Positions 33,863-43,020 of a DNA stretch of 64,000 bases are shown piece by piece (the stretch's first letter is position 1; each line of letters begins with the position of its first letter). This DNA comes from Deltaproteobacteria bacterium. Its GTDB lineage: Bacteria; JAMCPX01. The stretch spans positions 1 to 64,000 of the forward strand of contig JAMCPX010000056.1 in the NCBI GenBank assembly GCA_023382265.1. The letters are read 5' to 3'. Both the position numbers and the translations under genes were made by a program. Below the pieces are notes generated by a model that saw only the letters and a program-made list of their open reading frames with translations, ran no database searches and was not told the DNA's origin.

Positions 33863-34525
33863 TTATCTGCTCTTTATTACACCAATCTTAAAACAATATC
33901 CACTTACCGGGCACACAGAGCATCGTGGAGATACAGGATTGCAGATTGCCTGCCCAAGCGACACGAGCAGATCATTATAAATGATCCAGTATCTCTCCGG
34001 GAGTGTCCTTCTCAAAGCCATTTCTGTATCATAAGGCGTTTTTGTTCTTACATATCCAAACCTGTTTGAGATCCTGTGAACATGCGTATCAACACATATA
34101 CCGGGTTTGTTGTATCCGAGCGATATTACGAGATTTGCTGTTTTTCTTCCCACGCCTTTAAGCTTGATCAGGTCGTCAATTGTATCGGGAACCGTGCCGT
34201 TGAATTCGTTAATCAACACATGCGACAATAGTTTAATTCTCTTTGCCTTTGTTCTATAAAAGCCAACAGGATAGATCGCATTTCGAATCTGTTTTTCTTT
34301 TAGCAGTGCTATTGATTTCACATCCTTAGCCAGGTTAAAAAGTCTTTCAGAAGCACCCAGTGTAACAGCATCTTTTGTTCTCTGACTGAGGATGGTAGAT
34401 ATAAGTATTTTGAATGGATCATGGCATCTACGGCTTATAACCGTAACAACAGGGGCATTCCATGCCTTGTAAGATTTTTTTAGAATATTTATGATCTTGA
34501 CTATGTCCGGTTTTACCTCTGCCAT
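33863..34525 (-). CDS. nth: Endonuclease III
   Basis: DNA glycosylase/AP lyase for oxidised pyrimidines. Helix-hairpin-helix with catalytic Lys (LIKLKGVGRKTANLV), catalytic Asp in CVDTHVHRISNR, and the C-terminal [4Fe-4S] loop C-x6-C-x2-C-x5-C (CNPVSPRCSVCPVSGYC). The 220-residue length is normal. It heads the nth-bioA unit and follows cca by about 50 bases. Confidence 0.96.
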   Translation of the reverse strand: MAEVKPDIVKIINILKKSYKAWNAPVVTVISRRCHDPFKILISTILSQRTKDAVTLGASERLFNLAKDVKSIALLKEKQIRNAIYPVGFYRTKAKRIKLLSHVLINEFNGTVPDTIDDLIKLKGVGRKTANLVISLGYNKPGICVDTHVHRISNRFGYVRTKTPYDTEMALRRTLPERYWIIYNDLLVSLGQAICNPVSPRCSVCPVSGYCFKIGVIKSR

Positions 34526-34577
34526 ATAAGATGTCGTCCTTTAAGCATCATCCGCACAACCCTTTTAGTGTTTTCTT

Positions 34578-35939
34578 TCATTTTGATGCTGCATATACCT
34601 TTTTTATGAATGCCTCTGCGGATTGTTTTGTAGGCTCTATTGTACCTTCTAGTATCGCATCAACGACGGCCTTTTTTATCTCGCCTATCTTGGGGCCTGG
34701 CGGGATATTGAGCAGATTTTGTATCTCGCTGCCATCCAAGGGTGATTCAAGCCTGCCCACCTCATCAAGCTTTTGTTCGTGTATCCTTGATTCAAATTCA
34801 TTAACGCCATTTAACATGTAATCTTGATCTGCGAGTGATGATGCGTCGGCCCTGTGGAGATCAAGTAGTTTATCGAGTATATCATAATTTGTTCTTATAA
34901 ACTTCTTTATAGTTGAATCCTTCCAATCAGAAGTGTAATTGATCATGTGCCTTTTTATAAGAAGTCCTGCAGTAGCAGCAATTGAATATGGAATCTTCAA
35001 CCTGCGTGCAAATGCCTCGAACAGCTCTGAACTTTTGTCCTGATGCCCGTAGTATGTTACCTTCTTTCCCTGCTCATGTTTTGATAGCGGTTTACCGACA
35101 TCATGGAAGAGCGCAGCAAGTCTTGTTGAGATATTTGGTTTGGTTTTATCCATTACCTCAAGGCTATGGATGAATAGTTCGTCCTTATGGTAGTGGGATC
35201 TCTGATCAAAACCTACTGTAATTTTAATCTCAGGCATAAGTACATCAAGTATTCCAAGCTCATTCATAAGCTGTATACCTTTAGAAGGCTTTTGAGAATT
35301 CATGATCATAAAAAGCTCTTCCCTTATTCTTTCTGCAGCAACTCCATTGATGAGGCTAACATTTGATCTTATAGTATCCTGCAAGCTTTGTTCCATATTA
35401 AATTCGAGAATGCACGAGAATCTTATTGCTCTGAGGATTCTCAGTGGATCATCTTTTATCGTCTGTACCGCGTCTACGGGTGTTTGTAAAATTTTATTTT
35501 CGAGTGCCAAGAACGCTCTGCCAAGTAAATCTGAAATCTCGTATGAAAATCTGTTTATCCTTTTCATTATAAGCGTGTTTATTGTAAAGTCCCTGAGCAA
35601 AAGATCGTCAATGATATTTTTTGCCCTGATTGGAACAAACTCCATCTGAATGTTATAATCGTTATGTATGCCTGTTCTAAAATTACCGAACTTTTCAAAA
35701 GAAACCGGATAAAAAAATCCTGCCGATCTATGAAGCTCCATCGGCACTTCTATTGCATCGCCTTTTACAACTATAAAATCGATGTCTTTCGGAGACTTAT
35801 TTAATAGCAGTTCTCTTGGTGCACCGCCGACTATCAACAGCTCCACATTATGCTTTTTTGCTATCTCATCGGCAAATTCAATGTACCTGTCAATGTAAGC
35901 GTTTTCGAATCGCACTATTTTTTTTAACACGGTATCCAT
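34578..35939 (-). CDS. cca: CCA tRNA nucleotidyltransferase / poly(A) polymerase family, with HD domain
   Basis: Class II nucleotidyltransferase of 453 residues. Head domain with LLIVGGAPRELLLN and catalytic Asp pair KDIDFIV (about 53-57), LRDFTINTL motif, GRAFLALENK, RILRAIRFSC, then a C-terminal HD phosphohydrolase (AALFHDVGKP, HQDKSS). Two motif changes stand out: GGxVRD reads GGAPRE and RRDFTIN reads LRDFTIN, so the nucleotide preference may differ (A-adding, CC-adding or poly(A)). Both tRNAs in the window encode CCA, so the role may be repair. Confidence 0.88.
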   Translation of the reverse strand: MDTVLKKIVRFENAYIDRYIEFADEIAKKHNVELLIVGGAPRELLLNKSPKDIDFIVVKGDAIEVPMELHRSAGFFYPVSFEKFGNFRTGIHNDYNIQMEFVPIRAKNIIDDLLLRDFTINTLIMKRINRFSYEISDLLGRAFLALENKILQTPVDAVQTIKDDPLRILRAIRFSCILEFNMEQSLQDTIRSNVSLINGVAAERIREELFMIMNSQKPSKGIQLMNELGILDVLMPEIKITVGFDQRSHYHKDELFIHSLEVMDKTKPNISTRLAALFHDVGKPLSKHEQGKKVTYYGHQDKSSELFEAFARRLKIPYSIAATAGLLIKRHMINYTSDWKDSTIKKFIRTNYDILDKLLDLHRADASSLADQDYMLNGVNEFESRIHEQKLDEVGRLESPLDGSEIQNLLNIPPGPKIGEIKKAVVDAILEGTIEPTKQSAEAFIKKVYAASK

Positions 35940-36037
35940 ATTATGATCTCGAACAATTATAAATATCAGAATTAAAACTGTTTACAAGCAATAGAGTTGA
36001 TCTGCTAAAATAAGTAGGCTATGAAATATCAATAAAA

Positions 36038-36115
36038 CGGGGCATAGCTCAGTCTGGTTAGAGCGCTTGGTTCGGGACCAAGAGGCCGACGGTTCGAATC
36101 CGCCTGCCCCGACCA
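36038..36115 (+). tRNA. tRNA-Pro (anticodon CGG)
   Basis: 78 bases including CCA. Acceptor CGGGGCA / TGCCCCG pairs fully with discriminator A. Anticodon stem CTTGG / CCAAG closes the loop TTCGGGA, giving anticodon CGG (codon CCG). The T-arm GGTTCGAATCC is canonical. A weak TTGATC-N17-TATGAA promoter is possible directly upstream. Confidence 0.95.
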
Positions 36116-36218
36116 TTTAGGACTAAGCCACTGAAACTTACAGTGTTAAAAAACAGACTTTACTGTTGTATTCCCTTGGTTAAATCGGATTCAAAGCCAT
36201 CTTTTGTTGTTAACTTAT

Positions 36219-36247
36219 TTGATATATAATCAAAATAGTTCTATAAT
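36219..36247 (+). promoter_or_regulatory. Promoter of the slp-amidase unit
   Basis: TTGATA (36219-36224), 17-base spacer, perfect TATAAT (36242-36247). It lies 23 bases before the lipoprotein start codon, with AAAAGGAG between. Confidence 0.78.
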
Positions 36248-36270
36248 GTGAAATATTAAAAGGAGTAAGT

Positions 36271-36822
36271 ATGAATAAAAAATTTGTGTATATAGTTGTT
36301 CTCTTGGTAACTTTTGATATTATCGCATGCGCACCCTCAATTCCGAAAACAGTTTTATCTAATGTAGATAAGGTAATTACATTTAAAATGCTTATAACAG
36401 ATCCCGCATTGTACAAGAATAAAATAGTTATACTCGGAGGTGAGATTGTCAGCTCCAAAAATGAGACTAACAATACCACTTCATTGGAGGTTATAGATTT
36501 TCCTTTGAAAAGTGATTATAAGCCTCAAATAGGAGATCATAGTGATGGAAGATTTATAGCAGTTAACAATGGTTATCTTGAAACAGAGATATATAAACCT
36601 GGCAGGCTTGTTACAATCGTAGGCTCCGTAACCGGTGCAAAGGAAGGTAAGATTGGTGATATGAAGTACAATTTCCCTGTTATAAATATAACATATGTAA
36701 AGCTATGGCACATACATCATAAAGAATATTTATATCAATATCCTTATCCAATGTTTTATAACGGCCCTAATTTTTATCCACCATGGTGGTATTATCCTTA
36801 TGGAATAACATTCCCGTATTAA
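36271..36822 (+). CDS. slp: Slp-family outer-membrane lipoprotein
   Basis: A 183-residue lipoprotein (lipobox DIIAC, Cys about 20) matching the Slp/YeaY family: ITDPALYKNKIVILGGEIVS, SLEVIDFPL, DGRFIAVNNGYLETEIYKPG and VTIVGSVTGAKEGKIG. The C-terminal end is Tyr/Pro/Trp-rich (YPPWWYYPYG), as in relatives. In E. coli, Slp is a stationary-phase and acid-stress lipoprotein; the biochemical role is unknown. It is followed 11 bases later by the amidase gene, so probably the same transcript. Confidence 0.9.
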   Translation: MNKKFVYIVVLLVTFDIIACAPSIPKTVLSNVDKVITFKMLITDPALYKNKIVILGGEIVSSKNETNNTTSLEVIDFPLKSDYKPQIGDHSDGRFIAVNNGYLETEIYKPGRLVTIVGSVTGAKEGKIGDMKYNFPVINITYVKLWHIHHKEYLYQYPYPMFYNGPNFYPPWWYYPYGITFPY

Positions 36823-36833
36823 GGTTTACATAA

Positions 36834-38585
36834 ATGGTGAGTGCATTATTCTTTGCTGTTGTGGTTATTTCATCTAATGGTCATAAATATATCCAGCCAA
36901 AAACTTTATACGGAGAGGCAGTCCAGAATTATTATATCCTGCATTCAAACCCTCAGAAGCAACAATACAGGGACAATTGGTTAAATGTAATAAGTGCCTT
37001 TAAACATTTATATAAACGGTATCCAAAAAGTAGCTACGCACCTAAGGCGCTTTTTAACATAGGAAATCTTTATAATAATCTTTATAACCGTTCATTTCTT
37101 GAAGAAGACCTTGATAAATCCATATCTGCTTTTAAAGAATTGATAAAAAACTACAAAAAAAGCCCTCTTGCCGATGATGCGTTATTAAAGATTGCAGAAA
37201 TCTACAGGACAAAGAAGGGTAATCAGAGGATCGCATTAACATTTTATAAATCGATTCTAAAAAAATATCCCAGAAGTGATTCAGCCCCGATAGCAAAGTT
37301 GTGGATAGTAAAACTTGGAGGGAATATCCCTGAGCAAAAAACCCCTGCAAAATTGTTACCCGCTATAATCACAGGTATAAAGTTCTGGTCAACAAATGAT
37401 TATACAAGGGTTGTGATAGATTTAAGTAAGGATGTTGCTTATACAGGGCATTTGCTTGAACAAACAGAGAATGGAAAGATAGGTAAAAGAGTATATGTAG
37501 ATCTAAGCGGTGCCAGTATAACCGGGGACACAGCACCAATTATAGTAAAAGACGGGCTTGTAGAAAGGATAAGGGAGGGACAATTTAAGCCTTCTACTGC
37601 AAGAGTGGTTCTGGATCTCGGGAATATAACCGATTATTCTATTTTTAATCTTGAGGACCCTTTCAGAATTATCATAGATGTAAAAGGGAGAAGAAATGAT
37701 AAAGCAATGACTTTAAAGACTTCTAATCCAACGGTTACAAGTATACTTACACAAAGTTCAACTGTTTCCACAGAAAAGCGGCAAACCGGTACTACATTGA
37801 CAATTGGAAATATCATAAAAAAATATGAGGACTTGCGGGACGAAAACAACGTAGGGCATGTGGCTATACATCATGAACAACAGGTAAAGTCTGTGGCATA
37901 TTCGTCGATAAAGACAATCGTAATAGATCCGGGACATGGCGGGAAGGATCCCGGTGCTATCGGGCCAGACGGCGTAGAGGAAAAAAACATCACCCTCGCT
38001 ATCGGGAGAATCCTTGCCGATAGACTAAGAAAAATCGGTTTTCATGTAATAATGACACGGGACACGAATGTATTTATTCCACTCGAGGAGAGGACCGCAA
38101 TTGCGGATATGCGTAACGCAGATCTTTTCATATCAATCCATGCAAATGCAAGTATAGATAGACGGACAAAAGGTATAACAACATACTACCTGAGTCCTGC
38201 CAGTGATAGAAATTCTTTGATCGTTGCAGCAAGAGAAAATGCAACATCAGCAAAAAAGTTGAGTGATCTGCAGTTAATCCTTGAGGATCTTATGAAGACC
38301 GCAAAGATAAACGATTCAAATATGTTCGCACAGGACGTACAAAAGAGTATGGTATCTGAACTCAGGCTGAATAAATATAAGACACCCAATCTTGGCGTGC
38401 GTGGCGCTCCATTCTATGTTTTAATGCATACAAGTATGCCAAGCATACTTATAGAAACCTCATTCGTTACAAACCCTGCGGAAGAAAGATTACTTACAGA
38501 AAAACGGTATCAGGATACAATTGTTGACGGCGTTGTAAAAGGCATTCTTAAGTATGGATCAAAAATCAAAATGGCGTATCAGTAA
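36834..38585 (+). CDS. N-acetylmuramoyl-L-alanine amidase with TPR and AMIN domains
   Basis: Periplasmic zinc amidase that splits septal peptidoglycan. Order: short hydrophobic N-terminus (possible signal, residues 1-16), TPR-like repeats (about 45-170), AMIN domain (about 180-275, ITGIKFWSTNDYTRVVIDLS), linker, Amidase_3 domain (about 360-580). Zinc ligands lie in IDPGHGGKDPGA, GVEEKNITL and SIHANAS; the catalytic Glu is in ILIETSFVTNPAEE. It resembles AmiC. The unusual TPR block ahead of AMIN recalls Desulfobacterota homologues. The start codon has only AAGG upstream. Confidence 0.92.
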   Translation: MVSALFFAVVVISSNGHKYIQPKTLYGEAVQNYYILHSNPQKQQYRDNWLNVISAFKHLYKRYPKSSYAPKALFNIGNLYNNLYNRSFLEEDLDKSISAFKELIKNYKKSPLADDALLKIAEIYRTKKGNQRIALTFYKSILKKYPRSDSAPIAKLWIVKLGGNIPEQKTPAKLLPAIITGIKFWSTNDYTRVVIDLSKDVAYTGHLLEQTENGKIGKRVYVDLSGASITGDTAPIIVKDGLVERIREGQFKPSTARVVLDLGNITDYSIFNLEDPFRIIIDVKGRRNDKAMTLKTSNPTVTSILTQSSTVSTEKRQTGTTLTIGNIIKKYEDLRDENNVGHVAIHHEQQVKSVAYSSIKTIVIDPGHGGKDPGAIGPDGVEEKNITLAIGRILADRLRKIGFHVIMTRDTNVFIPLEERTAIADMRNADLFISIHANASIDRRTKGITTYYLSPASDRNSLIVAARENATSAKKLSDLQLILEDLMKTAKINDSNMFAQDVQKSMVSELRLNKYKTPNLGVRGAPFYVLMHTSMPSILIETSFVTNPAEERLLTEKRYQDTIVDGVVKGILKYGSKIKMAYQ

Positions 38586-38612
38586 TACGATCCTCGATCG
38601 GACAGGTATGCC

Positions 38613-38639
38613 TGACCCAAAATACATAATTTGGGTTAA
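38613..38639. repeat. Dispersed GGGTTAA hairpin element, copy 2
   Basis: TGACCCAAAATACATAATTT plus GGGTTAA lies 28 bases after the amidase gene. ACCCAAA (38615-38621) pairs with TTTGGGT (38630-38636). It is nearly the same as the element at 9687-9712. Confidence 0.5.
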
Positions 38640-38815
38640 TAATTAAATAAGTTTAGAACAGACCCTCCGTATAGTTTACAATATTGTTATAATATTACAT
38701 TTTTGCAATATTATTTGACACCATCCAAATAGAAAATTGCACACTAAACCTCTCCAATAGCCTATTTGAGGATACTGGCATACGTTGTGCTTTTACCTCT
38801 TGCAGGAGAAAAAAT

Positions 38816-39565
38816 ATGAAACCAATTAAGTTTGTAAATTTTATTGTGTTCGTTGCAATGCTGGGAACAGCGACAAGCAGTTTTGCCTGGGAAACTACGG
38901 AATACTGGACCCCGTGTATTATCGATGTTCACACGTATGCGGTCCCTGAAGTGATGATAGGGAATTTTTTCACTATTAATAAAAAGATAGCAAATGGCGG
39001 GGGCGCTTTTCCTACGGATATAGGTCTTGAGATCGGCGTCCTTCCGTTTAACAAGGTGCAGATGGAGGTGGGTATAGACGCTATGGAGCCATCCGATGCT
39101 CCCTACATGTTCAATACAAAGATAGGAACACCGGAAGACGCCATGTTCAAGGGGGCCCCAGGACTGGCTGTGGGAATATTCGATATGGGTACTAACCCGT
39201 TTACGACAGCATACGACATTGTAGACGCGATCATAGGTAAAACCATTCCTTACATAGGCAGGCTGCATGCCGGTTATTATTACGGCAATCATGCGGTGCT
39301 TGTGAACGGTAAAGGTCAGCCGGAAAACCAGGGATGGATGGTCGCTTATGACAGGACCATTCTGACCTTAAACAAGGACTGGCTGAGTTCGATCGTCCTG
39401 GCTGCGGATTACGCTTCGGGTAAAAACTATGTAGGTGGAGGAGGCTTCGGGCTTTATTTTAACTGGACTCAAAATATAAGTTTGCTCACAGGTCCTGTAT
39501 GGTTCAACGATTCCGTCATCAACGGGGCGTGGAAATGGACCACGCAGGTCTATATAAACTTTTAA
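38816..39565 (+). CDS. Predicted outer-membrane beta-barrel protein
   Basis: A 249-residue exported protein: signal peptide ending SSFA-WE (about residue 23), alternating beta strands with many Gly/aromatic residues (GRLHAGYYYGNHAVL, VVLAADYASGKNY-like strand, GFGLYFNWTQ) and a C-terminal phenylalanine (TTQVYINF), as outer-membrane barrels have. It does not match a family I recognise. A ribosome site (GCAGGAG) precedes the ATG. Its G+C and codon use are higher than upstream genes and match the permease-phosphatase-kinase genes that follow (12-base gap), so it belongs to that cassette. It may be the outer-membrane entry for the same substrate. Confidence 0.7.
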   Translation: MKPIKFVNFIVFVAMLGTATSSFAWETTEYWTPCIIDVHTYAVPEVMIGNFFTINKKIANGGGAFPTDIGLEIGVLPFNKVQMEVGIDAMEPSDAPYMFNTKIGTPEDAMFKGAPGLAVGIFDMGTNPFTTAYDIVDAIIGKTIPYIGRLHAGYYYGNHAVLVNGKGQPENQGWMVAYDRTILTLNKDWLSSIVLAADYASGKNYVGGGGFGLYFNWTQNISLLTGPVWFNDSVINGAWKWTTQVYINF

Positions 39566-39576
39566 AGGAGGTAGTT

Positions 39577-41172
39577 ATGAGTGAACAAAAAACAAACACA
39601 GCAACGGAAAAGCCAGTTAGGAAGGATGTTTCTAATGGGGTAAAATCGACGCTTGGTCTGACAGGCGTAACGGTAAATGCAATGGCACTGATAGCACCTG
39701 GCGCGTTCCTATGGATAACCTATCAAATGCAGGCCGCCGCAACATCGCCCAGCGGAGCTTCGGTAGCTTCCGATATATGGCCGGGTATCATTTTTGCATT
39801 GATCCTTGCATTCCTCACAGCACTGTCGTATGCAGAGCTTGCTAAGATTTATCCGGAGTCTGGGTTTGGCAGCTCCTATTACTTTGCTGAAAAGGCCTTT
39901 CTGGACCAGGAAAACGAGGCCCATCATAAATGGGCGCGTATTGCCAAACTGCTGACAGGATGGGCTGCGCACCTGTTCTACTGGGTGTACCCGGGTGTCA
40001 TGGTTGCAATGATGGCCATCCTGATCGGCTACATATACACACAGTTTACCGGGCATACGCTGAACAACACGAAGCTTACGGTCATAGCTGTAGCTTTTGC
40101 CGCAGCGACCGGATATATAGCATACCGGGGTGTTACAGGGTCGACCCTGACAGCACTTGTCATCAACATCATCCAGTTGATCTCGTTGATCGGCTTCAGC
40201 GTTGCGGCTATTATTTACAGGCTGCACAACCCACAGCATGCAACAATATGGGCATTCACCAGTGCATGGGACGTGGTGAAGATACACTCTTTGCAGGGCG
40301 TGCTGATACAGTCCACACTGGCAATACTCATACTGGTTGGGTTTGAAAGCTCCACTGCATTTGCAGCAGAGGCAAAGAATCCAAAACGCGACATTCCAAA
40401 GGCCGTCATAATATCTCTCGTGATCCAGGGATTGTTTGCCTATCTCTTCGAATACTTCTCGGCAAACTATATGGTCAGTGAGAAGCTGGTCAATACAGCT
40501 GTCAACGGGGCTGTTGCCACCACGGTGACTGGGCTTGCCGCTGCAGGTGCATCCAGTGCACCGATGGGTGACATGGCGATACTCATAGGCAACAGCCTGC
40601 TCGGCGGTATAGGGTTCGGATTGATGATCTCTATAGCTGTTACCGTAGCTATTGCGATACTCGGAACAACCCTGAGTGCGATGAACACCGCTGTACGGGT
40701 CAGTTATGCAATGGCACAGGACAAGGAGATGCCGGCACTGCTGAATTCCCTGCATGGCCGTTTTGCAACACCGCACCGGGCGATATGGGTGCTTGTAGTC
40801 GTGTCCTCGCTCATAGCTGCCGTTGGTGTACGTTCTGTCGTCGGTTTAACCGGGATCACCCTTGCTTCTAACTTAGGGACCTTTGTTCTATACGGTTTGA
40901 CATGCGTATGGACGATCGTGGCCTTTTCGCAGCGCAAAGGACACAGTGTTATAAAACACATGATCATTCCCGCACTCGGTCTTATGGCTAATTTGGCCAT
41001 GTTAGGGGCAATTCTTTATCTATACATCATAGGCAGCAGCGATGCCAAAAGTGAGGCGTATATCTGTTTCGGGATAGCCGGTATGTGGGCAGCCGGGAGT
41101 GCACTGTACGTAGCAGTAAACAGTAAATGTGAGGGGCGTCCAATTATAGGAATTCAGTATAAGCAGTTATGA
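39577..41172 (+). CDS. APC-superfamily amino acid permease
   Basis: Inner-membrane transporter of 531 residues with about 12 hydrophobic segments. Landmarks: VKSTLGLTGVTVNAMALIAP (segment 1), SYAELAKIYPESGFGSSYYF, FESSTAFAAEAKNPKRDIPK (segment 6 region and loop), and RVSYAMAQDKEMPALLNSLH. These fit amino acid or polyamine/H+ symporters or exchangers. ATG 39577 has AAAGGAGG before it; the longer frame to 39499 overlaps the barrel gene and is rejected. Its stop overlaps the phosphatase start (ATGA). The substrate cannot be predicted. Confidence 0.9.
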   Translation: MSEQKTNTATEKPVRKDVSNGVKSTLGLTGVTVNAMALIAPGAFLWITYQMQAAATSPSGASVASDIWPGIIFALILAFLTALSYAELAKIYPESGFGSSYYFAEKAFLDQENEAHHKWARIAKLLTGWAAHLFYWVYPGVMVAMMAILIGYIYTQFTGHTLNNTKLTVIAVAFAAATGYIAYRGVTGSTLTALVINIIQLISLIGFSVAAIIYRLHNPQHATIWAFTSAWDVVKIHSLQGVLIQSTLAILILVGFESSTAFAAEAKNPKRDIPKAVIISLVIQGLFAYLFEYFSANYMVSEKLVNTAVNGAVATTVTGLAAAGASSAPMGDMAILIGNSLLGGIGFGLMISIAVTVAIAILGTTLSAMNTAVRVSYAMAQDKEMPALLNSLHGRFATPHRAIWVLVVVSSLIAAVGVRSVVGLTGITLASNLGTFVLYGLTCVWTIVAFSQRKGHSVIKHMIIPALGLMANLAMLGAILYLYIIGSSDAKSEAYICFGIAGMWAAGSALYVAVNSKCEGRPIIGIQYKQL

Positions 41173-41957
41173 ATTCTATCAAACCGCAAATAAACTTTTT
41201 TCAACTGACGGATAAAGGTCCGGTGCGTGAAAACAACGAGGACGCAGTAGCCTCCTATCAGTACGAAGACGGCGTTTTGATGATTGTGGCAGACGGGCTG
41301 GGTGCTCACAACGCAGGTGAGGTTGCTAGCACCATTGCCATAGAAGTAATGGAAAGGGAGATGTCCCTTGCGGCCGGCCCGGTGTTATCAATGAAAAATC
41401 TCAGGCATGCCATCCAGCAGGCAAACCTTGATGTCTATCAGAAGGCAATAACAGTCCCTGAATTATACCACATGGGGACAGCGGTGATAGCGAGTGCGAT
41501 AACTGGCAGCACGCTATTCACCGCTCATATCGGCGATTGCAGGCTCTACATGCTGCGCAACGGCGTATTTACTCAGCTTACCAAGGATCACACGTGGGTC
41601 GGGGAAAGGGTACAGTACGGTATCCTCACACCCGAAGAAGCCCGGACACACCCTAACCGACACATGCTCACACGCTATCTTGGTTATGAGCTGCTTGCAT
41701 CAATAGATTTCTTAAAGATAGATGTCCGGGCCGGGGATATACTTTTGCAGTGCAGCGACGGCGCGTATGAGGCGCTGCTTGATCCGGAGCTGGCTGAAAT
41801 TGTACGATCAAATAAACCTGAACAATCCTGCACGTCCATAGTCCGTAGATCCCGTGATGCCGGGGCAGAGGACAATATCAGCGTACAAGTAGTATCGGTT
41901 GTCACGCCGGGAACCGCTATAGAGCAGCCGTCATGGTGGAGATTCTGGTGGCGGTGA
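41169..41957 (+). CDS. PP2C-type Ser/Thr protein phosphatase with Trp-rich tail
   Basis: A 262-residue metal-dependent phosphatase: DKGPVRENNEDAV (15-27), VADGLGAHNAGEVAS (40-54), GTAVIASAI, AHIGDCRLYMLRNG, LTKDHTWV, CSDGAYEAL and EDNISV supply the metal-binding Asp residues. The last nine residues, PSWWRFWWR, are an aromatic/basic tail likely to bind the membrane. ATGA overlap with the permease gene shows translational coupling. With the next kinase gene it forms a reversible phosphorylation pair that may control the permease. Confidence 0.92.
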   Translation: MNSIKPQINFFQLTDKGPVRENNEDAVASYQYEDGVLMIVADGLGAHNAGEVASTIAIEVMEREMSLAAGPVLSMKNLRHAIQQANLDVYQKAITVPELYHMGTAVIASAITGSTLFTAHIGDCRLYMLRNGVFTQLTKDHTWVGERVQYGILTPEEARTHPNRHMLTRYLGYELLASIDFLKIDVRAGDILLQCSDGAYEALLDPELAEIVRSNKPEQSCTSIVRRSRDAGAEDNISVQVVSVVTPGTAIEQPSWWRFWWR

Positions 41958-42022
41958 ACCTGCTCTCACGGTGTCATACGTTTGACAAGCGGTGTACTTT
42001 CAGTTAGTTAAAAGCCTCACAT

Positions 42023-42955
42023 ATGAGTGAACTTACCCCCGGACAAATGCTTGATCAATACGAGCTGCTTGACAGTATTGCCAATAGCGGGATGGCGGCA
42101 ATATTCCGTGCACGCGATACAGAAGACGGTAAAATAGTCGCGGTGAAGGTGCCGCACCTCCAGTATGCAAGCGATATTGTATTCCATCAGAGGTTTCTGA
42201 GAGAGGAGCATATAGGCTTAAGTCTTGACCATCCTGGCATTATAAAGGTTTTTCGCACAAAAGAAAAAAGCAGGCTTTACCTTGTCATGGAATATTCAGA
42301 GGGTGAACTTCTGAGCAAGCTGATCCAGATGGAACACCGCCTGCCGGTCCCAACTGCTGTTGATTTTGCGGTTCAGCTTTCCGATATACTCATCTATCTC
42401 CACGACCGCAATGTGGTACACAGGGACCTGAAACCCGACAATATCATGATCATGCCGGGCGGAAGATTAAAATTGATAGACTTCGGAATTGCACTCGATA
42501 CGGCCCTGCGCAAGATCACATGGACAGGACTGTCCCAGCCTGTAGGTACCCCCGATTATATGGCACCGGAGCAAATAAAAGGACAGCGCGGAAGTGCACG
42601 TACAGATATTTACAGCCTTGGCATCATTCTGTACGAAATGCTTACAGGCAAAACACCATTTCACGGCCAGAATATCTATACGGCGATGCAGGCAAAGATG
42701 ATTGAAAATCCCATTCCACCGGGTAAACTCCGCGATAGCATATCTCCTCAACTCGAAGAGATCGTGCTGCACGCAATTGAGCGGGACCCCCGTGAACGGT
42801 TTAATAGTGCACAGGAATTCCGTGATTCACTCATTCATCAGGATAGAGTGATAGTAACGGATCGTGCCATAAATCAGCATCCAAAATCAAGGATAGCCTT
42901 CTGGCTGTGGAAACTGCGGGCTCTTACTCTAGGCATATTATCTTCCGAAAAATAA
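42023..42955 (+). CDS. Ser/Thr protein kinase (Hanks type)
   Basis: A 310-residue kinase: ATP Lys 42 (IVAVKV), HRDLKPDN (133-140), DFG (153-155), GTPDYMAPEQ (175-184), TDIYSLGIILYEMLTGKTPF. The glycine loop is degenerate (SIANSGMAAIF instead of GxGGMGxV-type), losing two glycines. After the kinase domain a Trp-rich amphipathic tail (FWLWKLRALTLGIL) could anchor it to the inner membrane, like the tail of the neighbouring phosphatase. No ribosome site is evident. It is 65 bases downstream of the phosphatase gene and probably in its transcript. Substrates are unknown. Confidence 0.9.
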   Translation: MSELTPGQMLDQYELLDSIANSGMAAIFRARDTEDGKIVAVKVPHLQYASDIVFHQRFLREEHIGLSLDHPGIIKVFRTKEKSRLYLVMEYSEGELLSKLIQMEHRLPVPTAVDFAVQLSDILIYLHDRNVVHRDLKPDNIMIMPGGRLKLIDFGIALDTALRKITWTGLSQPVGTPDYMAPEQIKGQRGSARTDIYSLGIILYEMLTGKTPFHGQNIYTAMQAKMIENPIPPGKLRDSISPQLEEIVLHAIERDPRERFNSAQEFRDSLIHQDRVIVTDRAINQHPKSRIAFWLWKLRALTLGILSSEK

Positions 42956-43020
42956 ATAAACTCAAAAGATTAAAAAAATAAAGGTGCGGCAAAATCAAAC
43001 AATTAAAAATCATGCCTCTA

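Noticed and set aside
39709-40776. A 355-codon minus-strand open frame antisense to the APC permease
   Set aside because: It lies wholly opposite a clear permease, is Cys/His/Arg-rich as shadow frames in G+C-richer DNA often are, and has no ribosome site or family match.
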